Positions 36,562 through 45,424 of a DNA stretch of 64,000 nucleotides are shown one piece after another. A program made the translations under genes and the position numbers. Each line of letters starts with the position of its first letter. Within the stretch, counting starts at the first letter, position 1. The notes under the pieces are model-generated. The model saw nothing but the letters and a program-made list of their open reading frames with translations, had not been told where the DNA came from and searched no databases. Source of the stretch: Streptomyces sp. SCSIO 75703 (GTDB taxonomy: Bacteria; Actinomycetota; Actinomycetes; Streptomycetales; Streptomycetaceae); assembly GCF_036607905.1 (NCBI RefSeq), contig NZ_CP144555.1, forward strand, positions 682,001 through 746,000. Direction: 5' to 3'.

Positions 36562-37960
36562 TGCGTGCCGATCTGCTCCACGACACCGTCGACGGTCTGG
36601 ACGAGGCCCTCACCGCGGTGGACGGTTTCGACGACGCCCTCGTGGGCGGGCTGCTGCGTCCGCAGCCAGCGCAGGCCGCCGGGCTGACCGGGCTCGCGGA
36701 CGCCCTCGCCGCGTCGCCGTTGGCCGCGCGGGTCGCGGAGGCCGCCGAGAAGACGGCCGCCGGGGCCGCGGGCGAGGACCACTTCGTCGCCCTCGCCGGG
36801 GCCCGCACGGCGCTGCTCGGGTCCGTCCACGACGCGCTGTCCGCCCGCGTGACGGAGGCCGTGGGCCGGCCGGTCGCCGAGGGGCCGGCAGCCGGTCCGG
36901 TCACCGGCGGCGAGGGGACGCAGGGGGCAACCTGCTCCTTGCCGCGCGGGGCTGGCTCTGCGATCTGGCACGGGTCGGCTGGCGGGGCATGGACCACGAG
37001 ACGGTGGCCGGGGCCGCGCCCGTCGTCTCCGCGATGCTGTCCGACCCGGCGCTGCGCCGACTGGCCACGCTGCTCGACGGGTTCGCGGCCGAGCTGGCCG
37101 CCTCCTGCCCCGGGGCGACCCTGGAGCGTGTCCCGGTGCGCCGCTGGGCGGACCTGTGGACGCGGGGAATGCTGCTGACGCTGCCGGGGGCGGCCCGCCT
37201 CGCGCCCGTCGCGGAGGTGAGCGGCCGCCTGCTGCCCCTGGGCGTCGACGTCCAGGAGCACGCCACCGCCGTACAGGCGCAGGTGCACGCGGTGTTCGAG
37301 CCGGCGGACGGGACCGCGTCGCGGCTGGTGCGGGCCTCGGTGTCCGCGCCGAAGCCAGACTCGGTCGTCGGGGCCGGGCTGTGGCAGGTGCTGCGTCCCC
37401 GCATGTCGCTGCTGGGCGCCCTGGGCGAGGGCCGCGCCATGGAGCTGGACGCCATGCCCGTGACCGCCGAGGGCGACCTCCTGTGGGACGACACGCGGGC
37501 GCGGGCGGGTGAGAGTGCCGACGCGTTCGCCACGGCCCGGGTGGCGTTGCCGGCCGCCGCCGGGTACGTGACGGCGCCGTTGGACCGGCATCCGGCGCGG
37601 ATCGCCGTACCGGTGCTGCTGGAGGGGTACGGGGTCCGGGAGGACGAGGACGGGCTCGCGTTCCTGGTCGCCGGGGAGCGGCTGGCCGTGGACGCCGACC
37701 GGGTACCGGCCGCGGGTCCGCTCACGCCGGAGGCGGTCGCGGCGTCCGCCGCCTGCCTCGGGCTGCTGCGCTGGGACGCCGGGGAGTTCCGCCTCCAGCC
37801 GCTGGCCGTCGAGCGGACGGTGCGCAAGAAGCCCGTGGCCCTCCACGCCGGGGCCTGGGCCGGGGGCACCGCCGACAAGGCGGGGACGCGGGCGGAGAAG
37901 GCCGCCACCGACGCCGTCACCGTACTGCGCGAGCGCGCCGGAAAGCTGCTGCGGAAATGA
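36561..37960 (+). pseudogene. MoxR/vWA-operon protein of unknown function, frameshifted
   Basis: Two overlapping-frame parts form one protein. From ATG 36561, in TGATG overlap with the SWIM gene, reading is good to about residue 120 (AGPVTGGEGTQG), then turns to nonsense. Coding continues one frame over as GNLLLAARGWLCDLARVGW and MDHETVAGAAPVVSAML to 37960. Adding one G to the G5 run at 36923-36927 restores a single 466-residue reading frame. This is therefore a one-base deletion in a homopolymer: a real mutation, a phase-variable tract or a sequencing error. The protein is Ala/Leu-rich with no motif I recognise; its stop overlaps the vWA start (ATGA). Confidence 0.8.
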
Positions 37961-39465
37961 CCGAGACGCCGAGCGGGGCGGGTAACCCGCCCGAGACGCC
38001 GAACGGGGCGGGCTCCGCGCCCGAGACCCCCACCAGCTCAGGCACCGCCCCCCAGACCCCCAGCGGCTCGGGCCCCGTGCCCGAGCCCGACGACAACCGG
38101 CGCCAGGTGCTCTACTGGCGGCTGCTGGCCCGGCTCTTCGACGGCGAGGAGCAGGCCGCGCTGGAGTCGGCGAGCCTCGCCGTGGTCGAGGACATCGGCC
38201 TGCCGCCCGCGCTGCTCGACCCGGACGCCTCCGTCGACTCCGTCGTGCAGCGCCACCCGGAGCTGGCCGACGAGCTGGACGGGCTGATGACGCCCGAGCC
38301 GGATGCGGACGGTCACCGCGACCGGGCCGCCGAGGTGCGGCGCGCGGCGCTGGTCTCGAAGGTCCTGCTCAACGTGTTCGCCGCCCGGCCCGGCACCGTC
38401 ACCGCGGGTCAACTGGCCCGCTGGCAGGCGGACGCGGGCCGGCTGGAGCGGGCGCTGGGCTGCCGTCCCGGCGAGCTGCGGGGCACCGGGGCACGGCGGG
38501 CGGGCTCCGCCGGGGGCGCCGGCGCGAGCGGCACTGGGGTCGGCGGTCCGCTGCCCGACCTCGGCCGGCTGATCCCGGCGATCGGCCCGGAACTGGGCGC
38601 CATCGAGGGCGACCTGGTCCGGCGCATGCGGCTGCGCGAGGTGCTGGCCGATCCGCGGCTCGCCTCGCGGCTGACGCCGAGCATGTCCCTGATCGAGCAG
38701 TTGCTGCGGGACAAGGACAACCTCTCCGGCGTCGCCCTCGCCAACGCCAAGGCGCTCATCCGCCGCTACGTCGACGAGGTCGGCGCGGTGCTGCGCACCC
38801 AGGTGGAGAAGGCCACCGTCGGCGAGATCGACCGGTCGGTGCCGCCCAAGCGGGTCTTCCGCAACCTCGACCTGGACCGCACCGTCTGGAAGAACCTCAC
38901 CAACTGGAGCCCGGAGGAGGAACGGCTCTACGTCGACCGCCTCTACTACCGGCACACCAGCCGCAAGACGACGCCCCAGCGGCTCGTCGTGGTCGTGGAC
39001 CAGTCGGGCTCGATGGTCGACTCCATGGTCAACTGCACCATCCTGGCATCGATCTTCGCCGGCCTGCCCAAGGTCGACGTGCACCTGATCGCGTACGACA
39101 CGCAGGCGCTGGACCTCACGCCCTGGGCGCACGACCCGTTCGAGACGCTGCTGCGCACCAAGCTCGGCGGCGGCACCGACGGCACGGTCGCCATGGCCCT
39201 CGCCCAGCCGAAGATCGCCGAGCCGCGCAACACGGTCGTGGTGTGGATCTCCGACTTCTACGAGTGGCGGGGCCAGGAGCTGTTCGACTCCATGGCCGCC
39301 GTGCACCGCTCGGGGGCGAAGTTCATCCCGGTCGGCTCGGTGACCAGCTCGGGGCGGGGCAGCGTGAACCCGTGGTTCCGGGAGCGGTTCAAGGACCAGG
39401 GCACGCCGGTGATCTCCGGCCACATCAAGAAGCTCGTGCACGAACTCAAGTCGTTTCTCACCTGA
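37957..39465 (+). CDS. vWA-domain protein partner of MoxR ATPase
   Basis: A 502-residue protein. Residues 1-45 are a Pro/Thr/Gly repeat (four ETPSGAG-like units). 45-330 is a helical region with RLTPSMSLIEQLLRDKDNL. The C-terminal 160 residues are a von Willebrand A domain with a complete MIDAS: VVVDQSGSMVDS (D-x-S-x-S), the Thr in GGGTDGTVAM, and VVWISDFYEW. It starts at ATG 37957 overlapping the preceding stop. vWA proteins act as adaptors for MoxR AAA+ ATPases, which stand next in the operon. Confidence 0.9.
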   Translation: MTETPSGAGNPPETPNGAGSAPETPTSSGTAPQTPSGSGPVPEPDDNRRQVLYWRLLARLFDGEEQAALESASLAVVEDIGLPPALLDPDASVDSVVQRHPELADELDGLMTPEPDADGHRDRAAEVRRAALVSKVLLNVFAARPGTVTAGQLARWQADAGRLERALGCRPGELRGTGARRAGSAGGAGASGTGVGGPLPDLGRLIPAIGPELGAIEGDLVRRMRLREVLADPRLASRLTPSMSLIEQLLRDKDNLSGVALANAKALIRRYVDEVGAVLRTQVEKATVGEIDRSVPPKRVFRNLDLDRTVWKNLTNWSPEEERLYVDRLYYRHTSRKTTPQRLVVVVDQSGSMVDSMVNCTILASIFAGLPKVDVHLIAYDTQALDLTPWAHDPFETLLRTKLGGGTDGTVAMALAQPKIAEPRNTVVVWISDFYEWRGQELFDSMAAVHRSGAKFIPVGSVTSSGRGSVNPWFRERFKDQGTPVISGHIKKLVHELKSFLT

Positions 39466-39496
39466 TCACCCACCGATCACCCCGACGGGTGATCAG
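39462..39496. promoter_or_regulatory. 10-bp perfect inverted repeat between vWA and moxR genes
   Basis: CTGATCACCC (39462-39471) and GGGTGATCAG (39487-39496) flank a 15-base loop that contains a third GATCACCC. It begins at the vWA stop and ends 20 bases before the moxR ATG, close to its GAAAGG site. It could be an attenuating stem-loop or a protein-binding site. Confidence 0.5.
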
Positions 39497-39515
39497 CGAA
39501 CGGAAAGGCCCTCTC

Positions 39516-40640
39516 ATGTCCGACCTGCTGCGTGCCCCCGCCGAGATCAAGTACGCGGAGGAGCTCGACTGGCTGGAGTCGATCGACGACAACCCGAAGC
39601 CCTTCTCCTGGCGCCTGTCCCCCAAGATGGTGCGCCTGTTCATCCTCGGCTCCGAGCGCGCCGACGGGCTGGACCGGGAGATCGCGCAGAAGTGGTTCGG
39701 CGACCGGAGCTTCGTCGAGCGGTCGATCGTCACGCTCGCCTCCGACCGCGGTCTGCTGCTCATCGGCGACCCCGGCACCGGGAAGAGCTGGCTGGCCGAG
39801 CTGCTCGCCGCCGCGATCAGCCGCAACTCGACCCTCGTGGTGCAGGGCACGGCCGGCACGACCGAGGATCACGTCAAGTACTCCTGGAACGTGTCCATGG
39901 TGATCGCCAAGGGGCAGTCGCGGGAGTCGATGATCCCCTCGCCGATCATGACGGCGATGGAGGCGGGCGCCATCGGCCGCTTCGAGGAACTGACCCGCTC
40001 CACCAGCGACGTGCAGGACGCGCTCATCTCGATCCTGTCCGAGAAGTACATCTCCGTACCCGAGCTGGGCGGCGGCGAGGGTGACGACAACATCGTCTTC
40101 GCCAGGCCGGGGTTCTCGGTCATCGCCACCGCCAACAGCCGCGACCGGGGCGTCAACGACCTGTCGTCCGCGCTCAAGCGCCGCTTCAACTTCGTCCGCA
40201 TCCCGGTCGTGACGAACAAGAAGAGCGAGGCGGAGATCGTCCGCTTCCGCACCGAGGAGCTGCTGCGCCGCCACTCGATCGAGCTGGACGTGCCGCCGAC
40301 CCTGCTCGACGTGCTGCTCCAGAGCTTCGCCGACCTGCGTGCCTCGGCCGCCGCGGCCGGCAGCGACGACGAGAAGCTGGAGTCGGCCCTGTCGACGGCC
40401 GAGCAGATCGGCGTACTGGAGGACGCCGTGCTGCACGGCAACTTCTTCGGCGAACGCGCCCTGAGCGCCCGTACGCTGGCCGCCTCGCTGGTCGGCTCGC
40501 TCACCCGCCGCGAGCCGGAGGACCTGGCCATCCTCAACAAGTACCTGCACGGTGTCGTCGAGCCGCGCAGCAAGGAGGAGGGCGGCTCCTGGCCGGAGTT
40601 CCTGGAGGGCGGCCGCGACGCGATCGCCACGCTGTCGTGA
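39516..40640 (+). CDS. MoxR-family AAA+ ATPase
   Basis: A 374-residue single AAA+ domain protein. ATG 39516 follows GAAAGG. Walker A is LLIGDPGTGKSWLAE (about residues 84-98); the Walker B region reads AGAIGRFEELTRS; sensor-1 Asn lies in SVIATANSRDRG and the arginine finger in SSALKRRFNFVR. MoxR ATPases remodel client proteins or insert metal cofactors together with a vWA partner. The only longer intergenic gap of the operon (50 bases with an inverted repeat) lies before it. Its stop overlaps the GTG of the next gene. Confidence 0.93.
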   Translation: MSDLLRAPAEIKYAEELDWLESIDDNPKPFSWRLSPKMVRLFILGSERADGLDREIAQKWFGDRSFVERSIVTLASDRGLLLIGDPGTGKSWLAELLAAAISRNSTLVVQGTAGTTEDHVKYSWNVSMVIAKGQSRESMIPSPIMTAMEAGAIGRFEELTRSTSDVQDALISILSEKYISVPELGGGEGDDNIVFARPGFSVIATANSRDRGVNDLSSALKRRFNFVRIPVVTNKKSEAEIVRFRTEELLRRHSIELDVPPTLLDVLLQSFADLRASAAAAGSDDEKLESALSTAEQIGVLEDAVLHGNFFGERALSARTLAASLVGSLTRREPEDLAILNKYLHGVVEPRSKEEGGSWPEFLEGGRDAIATLS

Positions 40641-43549
40641 CCGGCTCCCGGGACGGCGCGTTCGACGCGCTGCGCGGACAGCTCCAGGAGGCGGCGTCCG
40701 CCTTCGCCGGCGGGCCGGACGCCCTGGAGGGCATCCTCCTCGGCATGGTGGACGACGTCGACCGCGCGGTGCGCGAGCCTCTGGAGATCTTCCCCGTCTG
40801 CCACCACTCCCCCGCCTCCGCGCTCGCCATGGCCCGGCGGCTGCGCGAGAAGCAGCCGAAGGTGGTGTACCTGGAGCTGTGCGAGGACATGGCGCCGCTC
40901 CTGACCGAGCTGCGCAACTGCCGGCTGCCGGTGGCGGTGCAGGCGTTCGCCGGGGAGACCGACGGCTTCCCCGCGGACTGGGCGCCGCTGTCGGTGATCG
41001 CGCCGATCACGGAGGCGTCCGCCGAGTACCAGGCGCTCGCGTACGCCCTGGACACGCCCGGCGTGGAGCTGGTCCTCGTCGACCGCTCGGCCGACCACGT
41101 CTTCCAGTGGGACCCGCGCCACGAACCGGAGCCGCGCCGTGCCGAGTCCGGCGAGGCGGAGGCGGCGCTGCACGGCGAGGCGGTCGGCGTGGAGATCGGC
41201 GACCTCAGGCCCCGCTTCGCCGAGCTGGAGGAGCACCTGCTGCGTCACGGCAGGGTGCGGCACTGGTCGGAGTGGTGGCACCAGTACGTGGAGGTGCCGC
41301 TCGGCAGCAGCGACCACGACACGTACCGCCAGGTCATGTTCCTCATCGGCAGCCTCTTCCGGCGGCTCGCGCCCGGCGACGGGGACCGGGTCCGGATCGA
41401 CGAGGACCGCGAGCGGTACATGTGGACGCGGATGCGCGAGCACCTGGCCGCCTCCGGGACCGATCCGGCGGACTGTGTGTACGTGTGCGGCGCGTTCCAC
41501 GCGGCCAGCCGCGTCGAGGAGTTCGGCGTGGCGGGCACGGCCGGCGCCTTCTCGATCTCGCCGCGGACGGGGACGACGTGGCAGTACGGGCTGATCCCGT
41601 CCAGCAACGCGGCGATAGAGGCGCAGTTCGGCCTGGCCGCCGGGTCGGTGTCGATCGCCGCGGCGGAGTGGACGAAGAGCCTGAAGCGCACCCGGGTGCG
41701 TCCGTACCGGCTGGCGGGCCAGGACGGGACGAAGAGGAGGGCACCGGCGAAGAAGACGGCCCCCGCCGCCCCGGTCGCCCCCGCGGCCGGCGCCGGGTCG
41801 CCGGCCGCCCCCGACCGGCTCTCCGGGTTCCTGCGCCGGCCGCCGGTACTGGACGGGCTGGACGAGGCCGAACTGCTCGGCTGGTCGGTGGACATCGTCC
41901 GCGCGGCCCGGAGCAACGGCTACCTCGCCTCGACCGCCGACGCCATCGCGGTCTTCGAGACGTCCCTCCTGCTCGCCGGGATGCGGGACCGGGCGAAGCC
42001 GACGCCGTACGACTTCCAGGACGCGGCGGTCACCTGCATCGAGAAGGACGCGGTGCCGGGGCGGCGGGACGTACGGCGACTGGTCGAGAGCATGATGGGC
42101 GGCGACCGCGTCGGCCGGGTGGGCTACGAGGCCCTGCCGCCGCTCGCCCGGGACGTGCACGACCGGCTGGCGCCGCTGGGGCTCAGGCTCCAGCAGCGCG
42201 GTGTGCGGCGGGCCCTGCTCGACATGGTGTCCCGGCCGGAGCTGCGGTCCTGCTCCGACGTGCTGTGGATGCTGCGCCGGCTCCTGCCGCACGGCGCGGC
42301 CCGCCCCGTCATGGGCGAGCGGCGGCTCGGCGAGCGGTCGATCCAGGAGTCCTGGGACGTGGCCCTCGGCACCCACCAGCGTTCCCTGATCGAACTGGGC
42401 TACGAGGGTGTCAGTCTCGAACAGGTCCTGGAGCAGCGGCTGCGGCGCGACGCGTACGGGCCGCAGGCGACGACGGCGACCGTGCTGGCCGCCGTGGAGG
42501 ACGCCGTGCTGTACCTGCGCGGCGGCCGTCTCGCCGACGAACTCGGCGCGCACGCCCTGAAGGTGCTGGCCGGCGAGCGCAGTGTCGACGGGGCGCCGGA
42601 GGTGCTGCGCCGGGTGCGCGCCCTGCTCGCGTACTACCGGACCAACGAGCCGGAGCTGCCGGTCTGGATCGAGTCCTTCGTGAAGACCGGGTACGCGCAC
42701 TACTGCACCCTGCTGCCGACGGCGTTCCGGGACGAGGACGCGACGGTGGGGCAGGTCGCGGCGATGCTCGGCTTCCTGTTCGGCATGGAGTCGCTGGCGC
42801 TGTCGCTGGGCTGTGACCGGGCCCAACTGGAGCTGTCGGTGGCCCAGTCGCACCCGGAGGAGCCCGCGAAGACGGCGCTGCTGTGGGCGGCGCGGGTGCA
42901 GCTCGGCACGTTGTCCCGGGCGGAGCTGCGCGCGCGGTGCGGGGAACTGCTGGACAATCCGCTGGTCGTCCCGGCCTACCCTCGCTATCTCAGCGGGTTC
43001 GTGCACGCCCTGGAGCCGGTGCCGGGGCTGGCGGACGTGGTGGTGGAGGCGGTGTCGAACGCCTTCGGCCGGCTGCCGGACGCGGTGCTGCTGCCGTGGC
43101 TGCCGCTGCTGATCACCACGCTGCGGTCGGGGGCGGCCGAGCTGGCGCCGCTGCTGATCCGTGAGGCGGGGCGGATCTTCCCGGCCCGGCTGGAGGAGCT
43201 GGACGCCTGGGTGCCGCCGTGGCGGGCGCCGTCGGTGCCCGCCGGCTCGGGCCGGGCCGTGTCCGGGCCCCGGGGGGTGGCGCTGCTCGCGGCGCGTCCG
43301 GCGGCATGCGACGCGGTGGCCGAACTGCTGGGCTGCGACGGCGGCTGGGCCGCCCCCGGCACGGCGGGCGCGGTGCCGCGGGGGGCCGCCCTGGCCGCCC
43401 GGTATCCGGCCGCCTGCGACGCCGTCGCGGAACTGCTGGGCTGCGACGGCGGCTGGGCGGGCTCCGGCGCGGGCCCGGCGGGGGCGGTGCTGACCGCCCG
43501 GCACCCCGGGACGACGGAGGCGGTCGGCGCCCTGCTGGCGGACGCCTGA
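40637..43549 (+). CDS. DUF5682 family protein
   Basis: A 970-residue protein starting at GTG 40637, coupled to moxR (GTGA). The N-terminal 280 residues contain FPVCHHSPASALAMARRL, YLELCEDMAPLL and YVCGAFHAASR, a conserved His/Cys/Glu-rich pattern of this family, recalling TraB/erythromycin-esterase-like folds. After a Lys/Ala/Pro linker (about 355-390) comes a long helical region. Near the C-terminus a 35-residue segment is duplicated (CDAVAELLGCDGGW occurs twice), with a third, weaker unit at the end. The family's activity is unknown; association with MoxR and vWA proteins suggests it is client or effector. Confidence 0.87.
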   Translation: MTGSRDGAFDALRGQLQEAASAFAGGPDALEGILLGMVDDVDRAVREPLEIFPVCHHSPASALAMARRLREKQPKVVYLELCEDMAPLLTELRNCRLPVAVQAFAGETDGFPADWAPLSVIAPITEASAEYQALAYALDTPGVELVLVDRSADHVFQWDPRHEPEPRRAESGEAEAALHGEAVGVEIGDLRPRFAELEEHLLRHGRVRHWSEWWHQYVEVPLGSSDHDTYRQVMFLIGSLFRRLAPGDGDRVRIDEDRERYMWTRMREHLAASGTDPADCVYVCGAFHAASRVEEFGVAGTAGAFSISPRTGTTWQYGLIPSSNAAIEAQFGLAAGSVSIAAAEWTKSLKRTRVRPYRLAGQDGTKRRAPAKKTAPAAPVAPAAGAGSPAAPDRLSGFLRRPPVLDGLDEAELLGWSVDIVRAARSNGYLASTADAIAVFETSLLLAGMRDRAKPTPYDFQDAAVTCIEKDAVPGRRDVRRLVESMMGGDRVGRVGYEALPPLARDVHDRLAPLGLRLQQRGVRRALLDMVSRPELRSCSDVLWMLRRLLPHGAARPVMGERRLGERSIQESWDVALGTHQRSLIELGYEGVSLEQVLEQRLRRDAYGPQATTATVLAAVEDAVLYLRGGRLADELGAHALKVLAGERSVDGAPEVLRRVRALLAYYRTNEPELPVWIESFVKTGYAHYCTLLPTAFRDEDATVGQVAAMLGFLFGMESLALSLGCDRAQLELSVAQSHPEEPAKTALLWAARVQLGTLSRAELRARCGELLDNPLVVPAYPRYLSGFVHALEPVPGLADVVVEAVSNAFGRLPDAVLLPWLPLLITTLRSGAAELAPLLIREAGRIFPARLEELDAWVPPWRAPSVPAGSGRAVSGPRGVALLAARPAACDAVAELLGCDGGWAAPGTAGAVPRGAALAARYPAACDAVAELLGCDGGWAGSGAGPAGAVLTARHPGTTEAVGALLADA

Positions 43550-43563
43550 CCGGGCGGCCGGCC

Positions 43564-43584
43564 GGCCGGGGAACCACCCCGGCC
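43564..43584 (+). terminator. Stem-loop after the MoxR/vWA operon
   Basis: GGCCGGGG, loop AACCA, CCCCGGCC begins 14 bases after the DUF5682 stop. The stem is eight G/C pairs without a T-run. Confidence 0.65.
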
Positions 43585-43689
43585 CGGCCGCCGTCCTCGC
43601 CCCCGAACCCCCCGCTCCCGACATCCCGCAGGAGGCAGGAGTTTCGGGAGGGCCGCGGCCCTTCTGTTTCCCCCGGACCCAGTCGGCCT

Positions 43690-43866
43690 CGGCCTGCACT
43701 CCCCTTCCCGCGATCCGGTCCACGCCGGCCTGCGGCAGCCCCCGTACGAGCTGGTGGCGGGTTCCAGCCGGCCGGGTAGGCGACTCCCAGGGCCGGGGCG
43801 AGGAGCACGTACACGTACTGGTTCCGGTCGACGACCCAGGCGCCGCGCGTCGGCTCCGGCTTGGTG
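43690..43866 (-). pseudogene. C-terminal remnant of a secreted glycan hydrolase-like protein
   Basis: Minus-strand reading gives TRGAWVVDRNQYVYVLLAPA, then GVAYPAGWNP. After restoring one missing G near 43764 it continues ATSSYGGLPQAGVDRIAG and ends EADWVRGKQKG, reminiscent of the final strand (DWVRVYQ) of concanavalin-like glycoside hydrolases. There is no start and the frame is broken. It abuts the left end of the IS110 element, and a possible N-terminal fragment lies on the other side (45425-45615). Confidence 0.4.
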
Positions 43867-43933
43867 CGGGGGTGCCTCTATGTCTTTCGTCAAGGCGCCT
43901 AGGTTTGGTTTGGGATGGTTTGGCTTGCCGGGG

Positions 43934-45151
43934 TCATGCGGCGAGTTCGACGTCCCTGGGGACGCGGGGTTCGTAGAAGGTGCCGTCGCGGAGCATGGCG
44001 AACAGGACGCTGATGCGTTGGCGGGCGAGCCGGAGAAGGGCCTGGGTGTGGGTTTTGCCGCGGGCTCGCTGGCGGTCGTAGTAGGTGCGGGAGGCGGGAT
44101 CGGCGTTCATGCAGGCGAAGGCGGAGAGGAACATGGCCCGCTTGAGCTGACGGTTTCCGCCTCGGGGTGCGTGCTCGCCGTGGATCGAGGTCCCCGAGGA
44201 TCTCGTGGCCGGGGCGAGGCCGGCGTAGGAGGCGAGGTGGGCGGCGGTGGGGAAGCCGGTGCCGTCGCCGACGGTGACCAGCAGGACGGCGGCGGTCCTG
44301 ACGCCGACGCCGGGCATCGACGTCAGGACCGGGGAAAGAGGGTGCGCCTCCAGCAGGGCGTTGATCTGGGTTTCCAGGGCCCGGCGCTGTTCGTGGACGG
44401 CTCCCAGCGAGCGGGCCAGGGTGGGGATCACGATATCGAGGGTGCCGGTGCCCGGGACGACGACGGTCTGCTCGTCGAGGGCGTCGAAGACGTCGTCGAT
44501 CAGCCGCTTGGCCATGCGCGGGGCCTTGGGCCGGATGGCCTCGACGAGTCTGCGGCGGCCGGCTTTGCGCAGGGCGGCCGGGGAGCCGTGGCGTTCGAGC
44601 AGCCAGGTGACGGCCTGGTGGTCGAGGCGGGGGCCCAGGACGCGTTCCAGGCTGGGGTGGAACTGGGTGAGCAGGCCGCGTATCCGGTTGCTGGTGCGGG
44701 TGGCCTCAGCGGCGAGGTCCTGGTCGAAGCCGACAAGCACGGTCAGCTCGGCGGTGATCTCGTCGGTGAGTTCGAGCGAGCGCAGAGTGTGCGGCATGGT
44801 GCGGGCCGCGTCCGCGATCACGGCGGCGTCCTTGGCGTCGGTCTTGGCCTCGCCCGGGTAGAGGTCGGCGATCCGGCGCATCGCCAGTCCGGGCAGGTAG
44901 GCGACCTGGCAGCCCGCGTCCCGGGCCACGGTGAGCGGCAGGGCGCCGATGGAGGCGGGCTGGTCCACGATCACCAGCACGGTGCCGAACTTCGCGGCCA
45001 GCTTGTCGAAGACGGCCCGCAGCTTCGGTTCGCTGTTGGGCAGCTGCTTGTCGAAGACCTTCTTGCCGGCCGGGGTGAGTCCGTGGCCGTGATGGGCACT
45101 CTTGCCGACGTCCAGGCCGAGGAACACGCCCGCGTCTTCGGTGTCGAACAT
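43934..45151 (-). CDS. IS110-family DEDD transposase/recombinase
   Basis: A 405-residue protein with the two IS110 domains. The N-terminal RuvC-like DEDD domain shows FLGLDVGKSAHHGHG, IVDQPASIGALPL and GEAKTDAKDAAVIADAA. The C-terminal Tnp_20 domain shows LTSMPGVGVRTAAVLLV, then ASYAGLAPATRSSGTS with the Ser region thought to be catalytic. It starts at ATG 45151 and appears intact. IS110 enzymes are guided by a bridge RNA transcribed from the non-coding end, here expected upstream. Confidence 0.95.
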   Translation of the reverse strand: MFDTEDAGVFLGLDVGKSAHHGHGLTPAGKKVFDKQLPNSEPKLRAVFDKLAAKFGTVLVIVDQPASIGALPLTVARDAGCQVAYLPGLAMRRIADLYPGEAKTDAKDAAVIADAARTMPHTLRSLELTDEITAELTVLVGFDQDLAAEATRTSNRIRGLLTQFHPSLERVLGPRLDHQAVTWLLERHGSPAALRKAGRRRLVEAIRPKAPRMAKRLIDDVFDALDEQTVVVPGTGTLDIVIPTLARSLGAVHEQRRALETQINALLEAHPLSPVLTSMPGVGVRTAAVLLVTVGDGTGFPTAAHLASYAGLAPATRSSGTSIHGEHAPRGGNRQLKRAMFLSAFACMNADPASRTYYDRQRARGKTHTQALLRLARQRISVLFAMLRDGTFYEPRVPRDVELAA

Positions 45152-45410
45152 CGCACCCTTCCAAGGTGTTGACGGTGCCGGCCTCGGCTTCGGTGTCGTA
45201 CGCGCGCATCCACGTTATGCAGACCTGCCGCCCGCGAGCTGCCCGGCATTGCGCCGGACCGGACGGTGGCCGGACCTCTGATCAGCGTCTCCGACGGCAC
45301 CTCCCGGGCCCGGTGACACCACCCCCCAGGTCATCCGATCGACAGGGGGACACAGTCATGCCGGGCCCGGAGGCCAGCGGCCCTCTTGCAGGACCGCGAA
45401 AAACATAACG
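45152..45410 (-). ncRNA. Possible IS110 bridge RNA region
   Basis: The 5' non-coding end of IS110-group elements encodes a roughly 150-250-nt bridge RNA with target- and donor-binding loops (family knowledge). This stretch is the only non-coding part of the element long enough. I did not fold it; short self-complementary words such as GGCCGGACC are visible. Boundaries are unknown. Confidence 0.3.
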
Positions 45411-45424
45411 GGGGCTCCATGCCG

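Larger units (their letters stand above)
43870..45410 (-). mobile_element. IS110-family insertion sequence, ends approximate
   Basis: The transposase gene occupies 43934-45151. IS110 elements have no terminal inverted repeats, so the ends are estimated: about 60 bases after the stop on the left, where the glycan-hydrolase remnant breaks off, and about 150-260 bases of non-coding sequence upstream of the gene on the right. Boundaries need comparison with another copy or an empty site. Confidence 0.6.
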
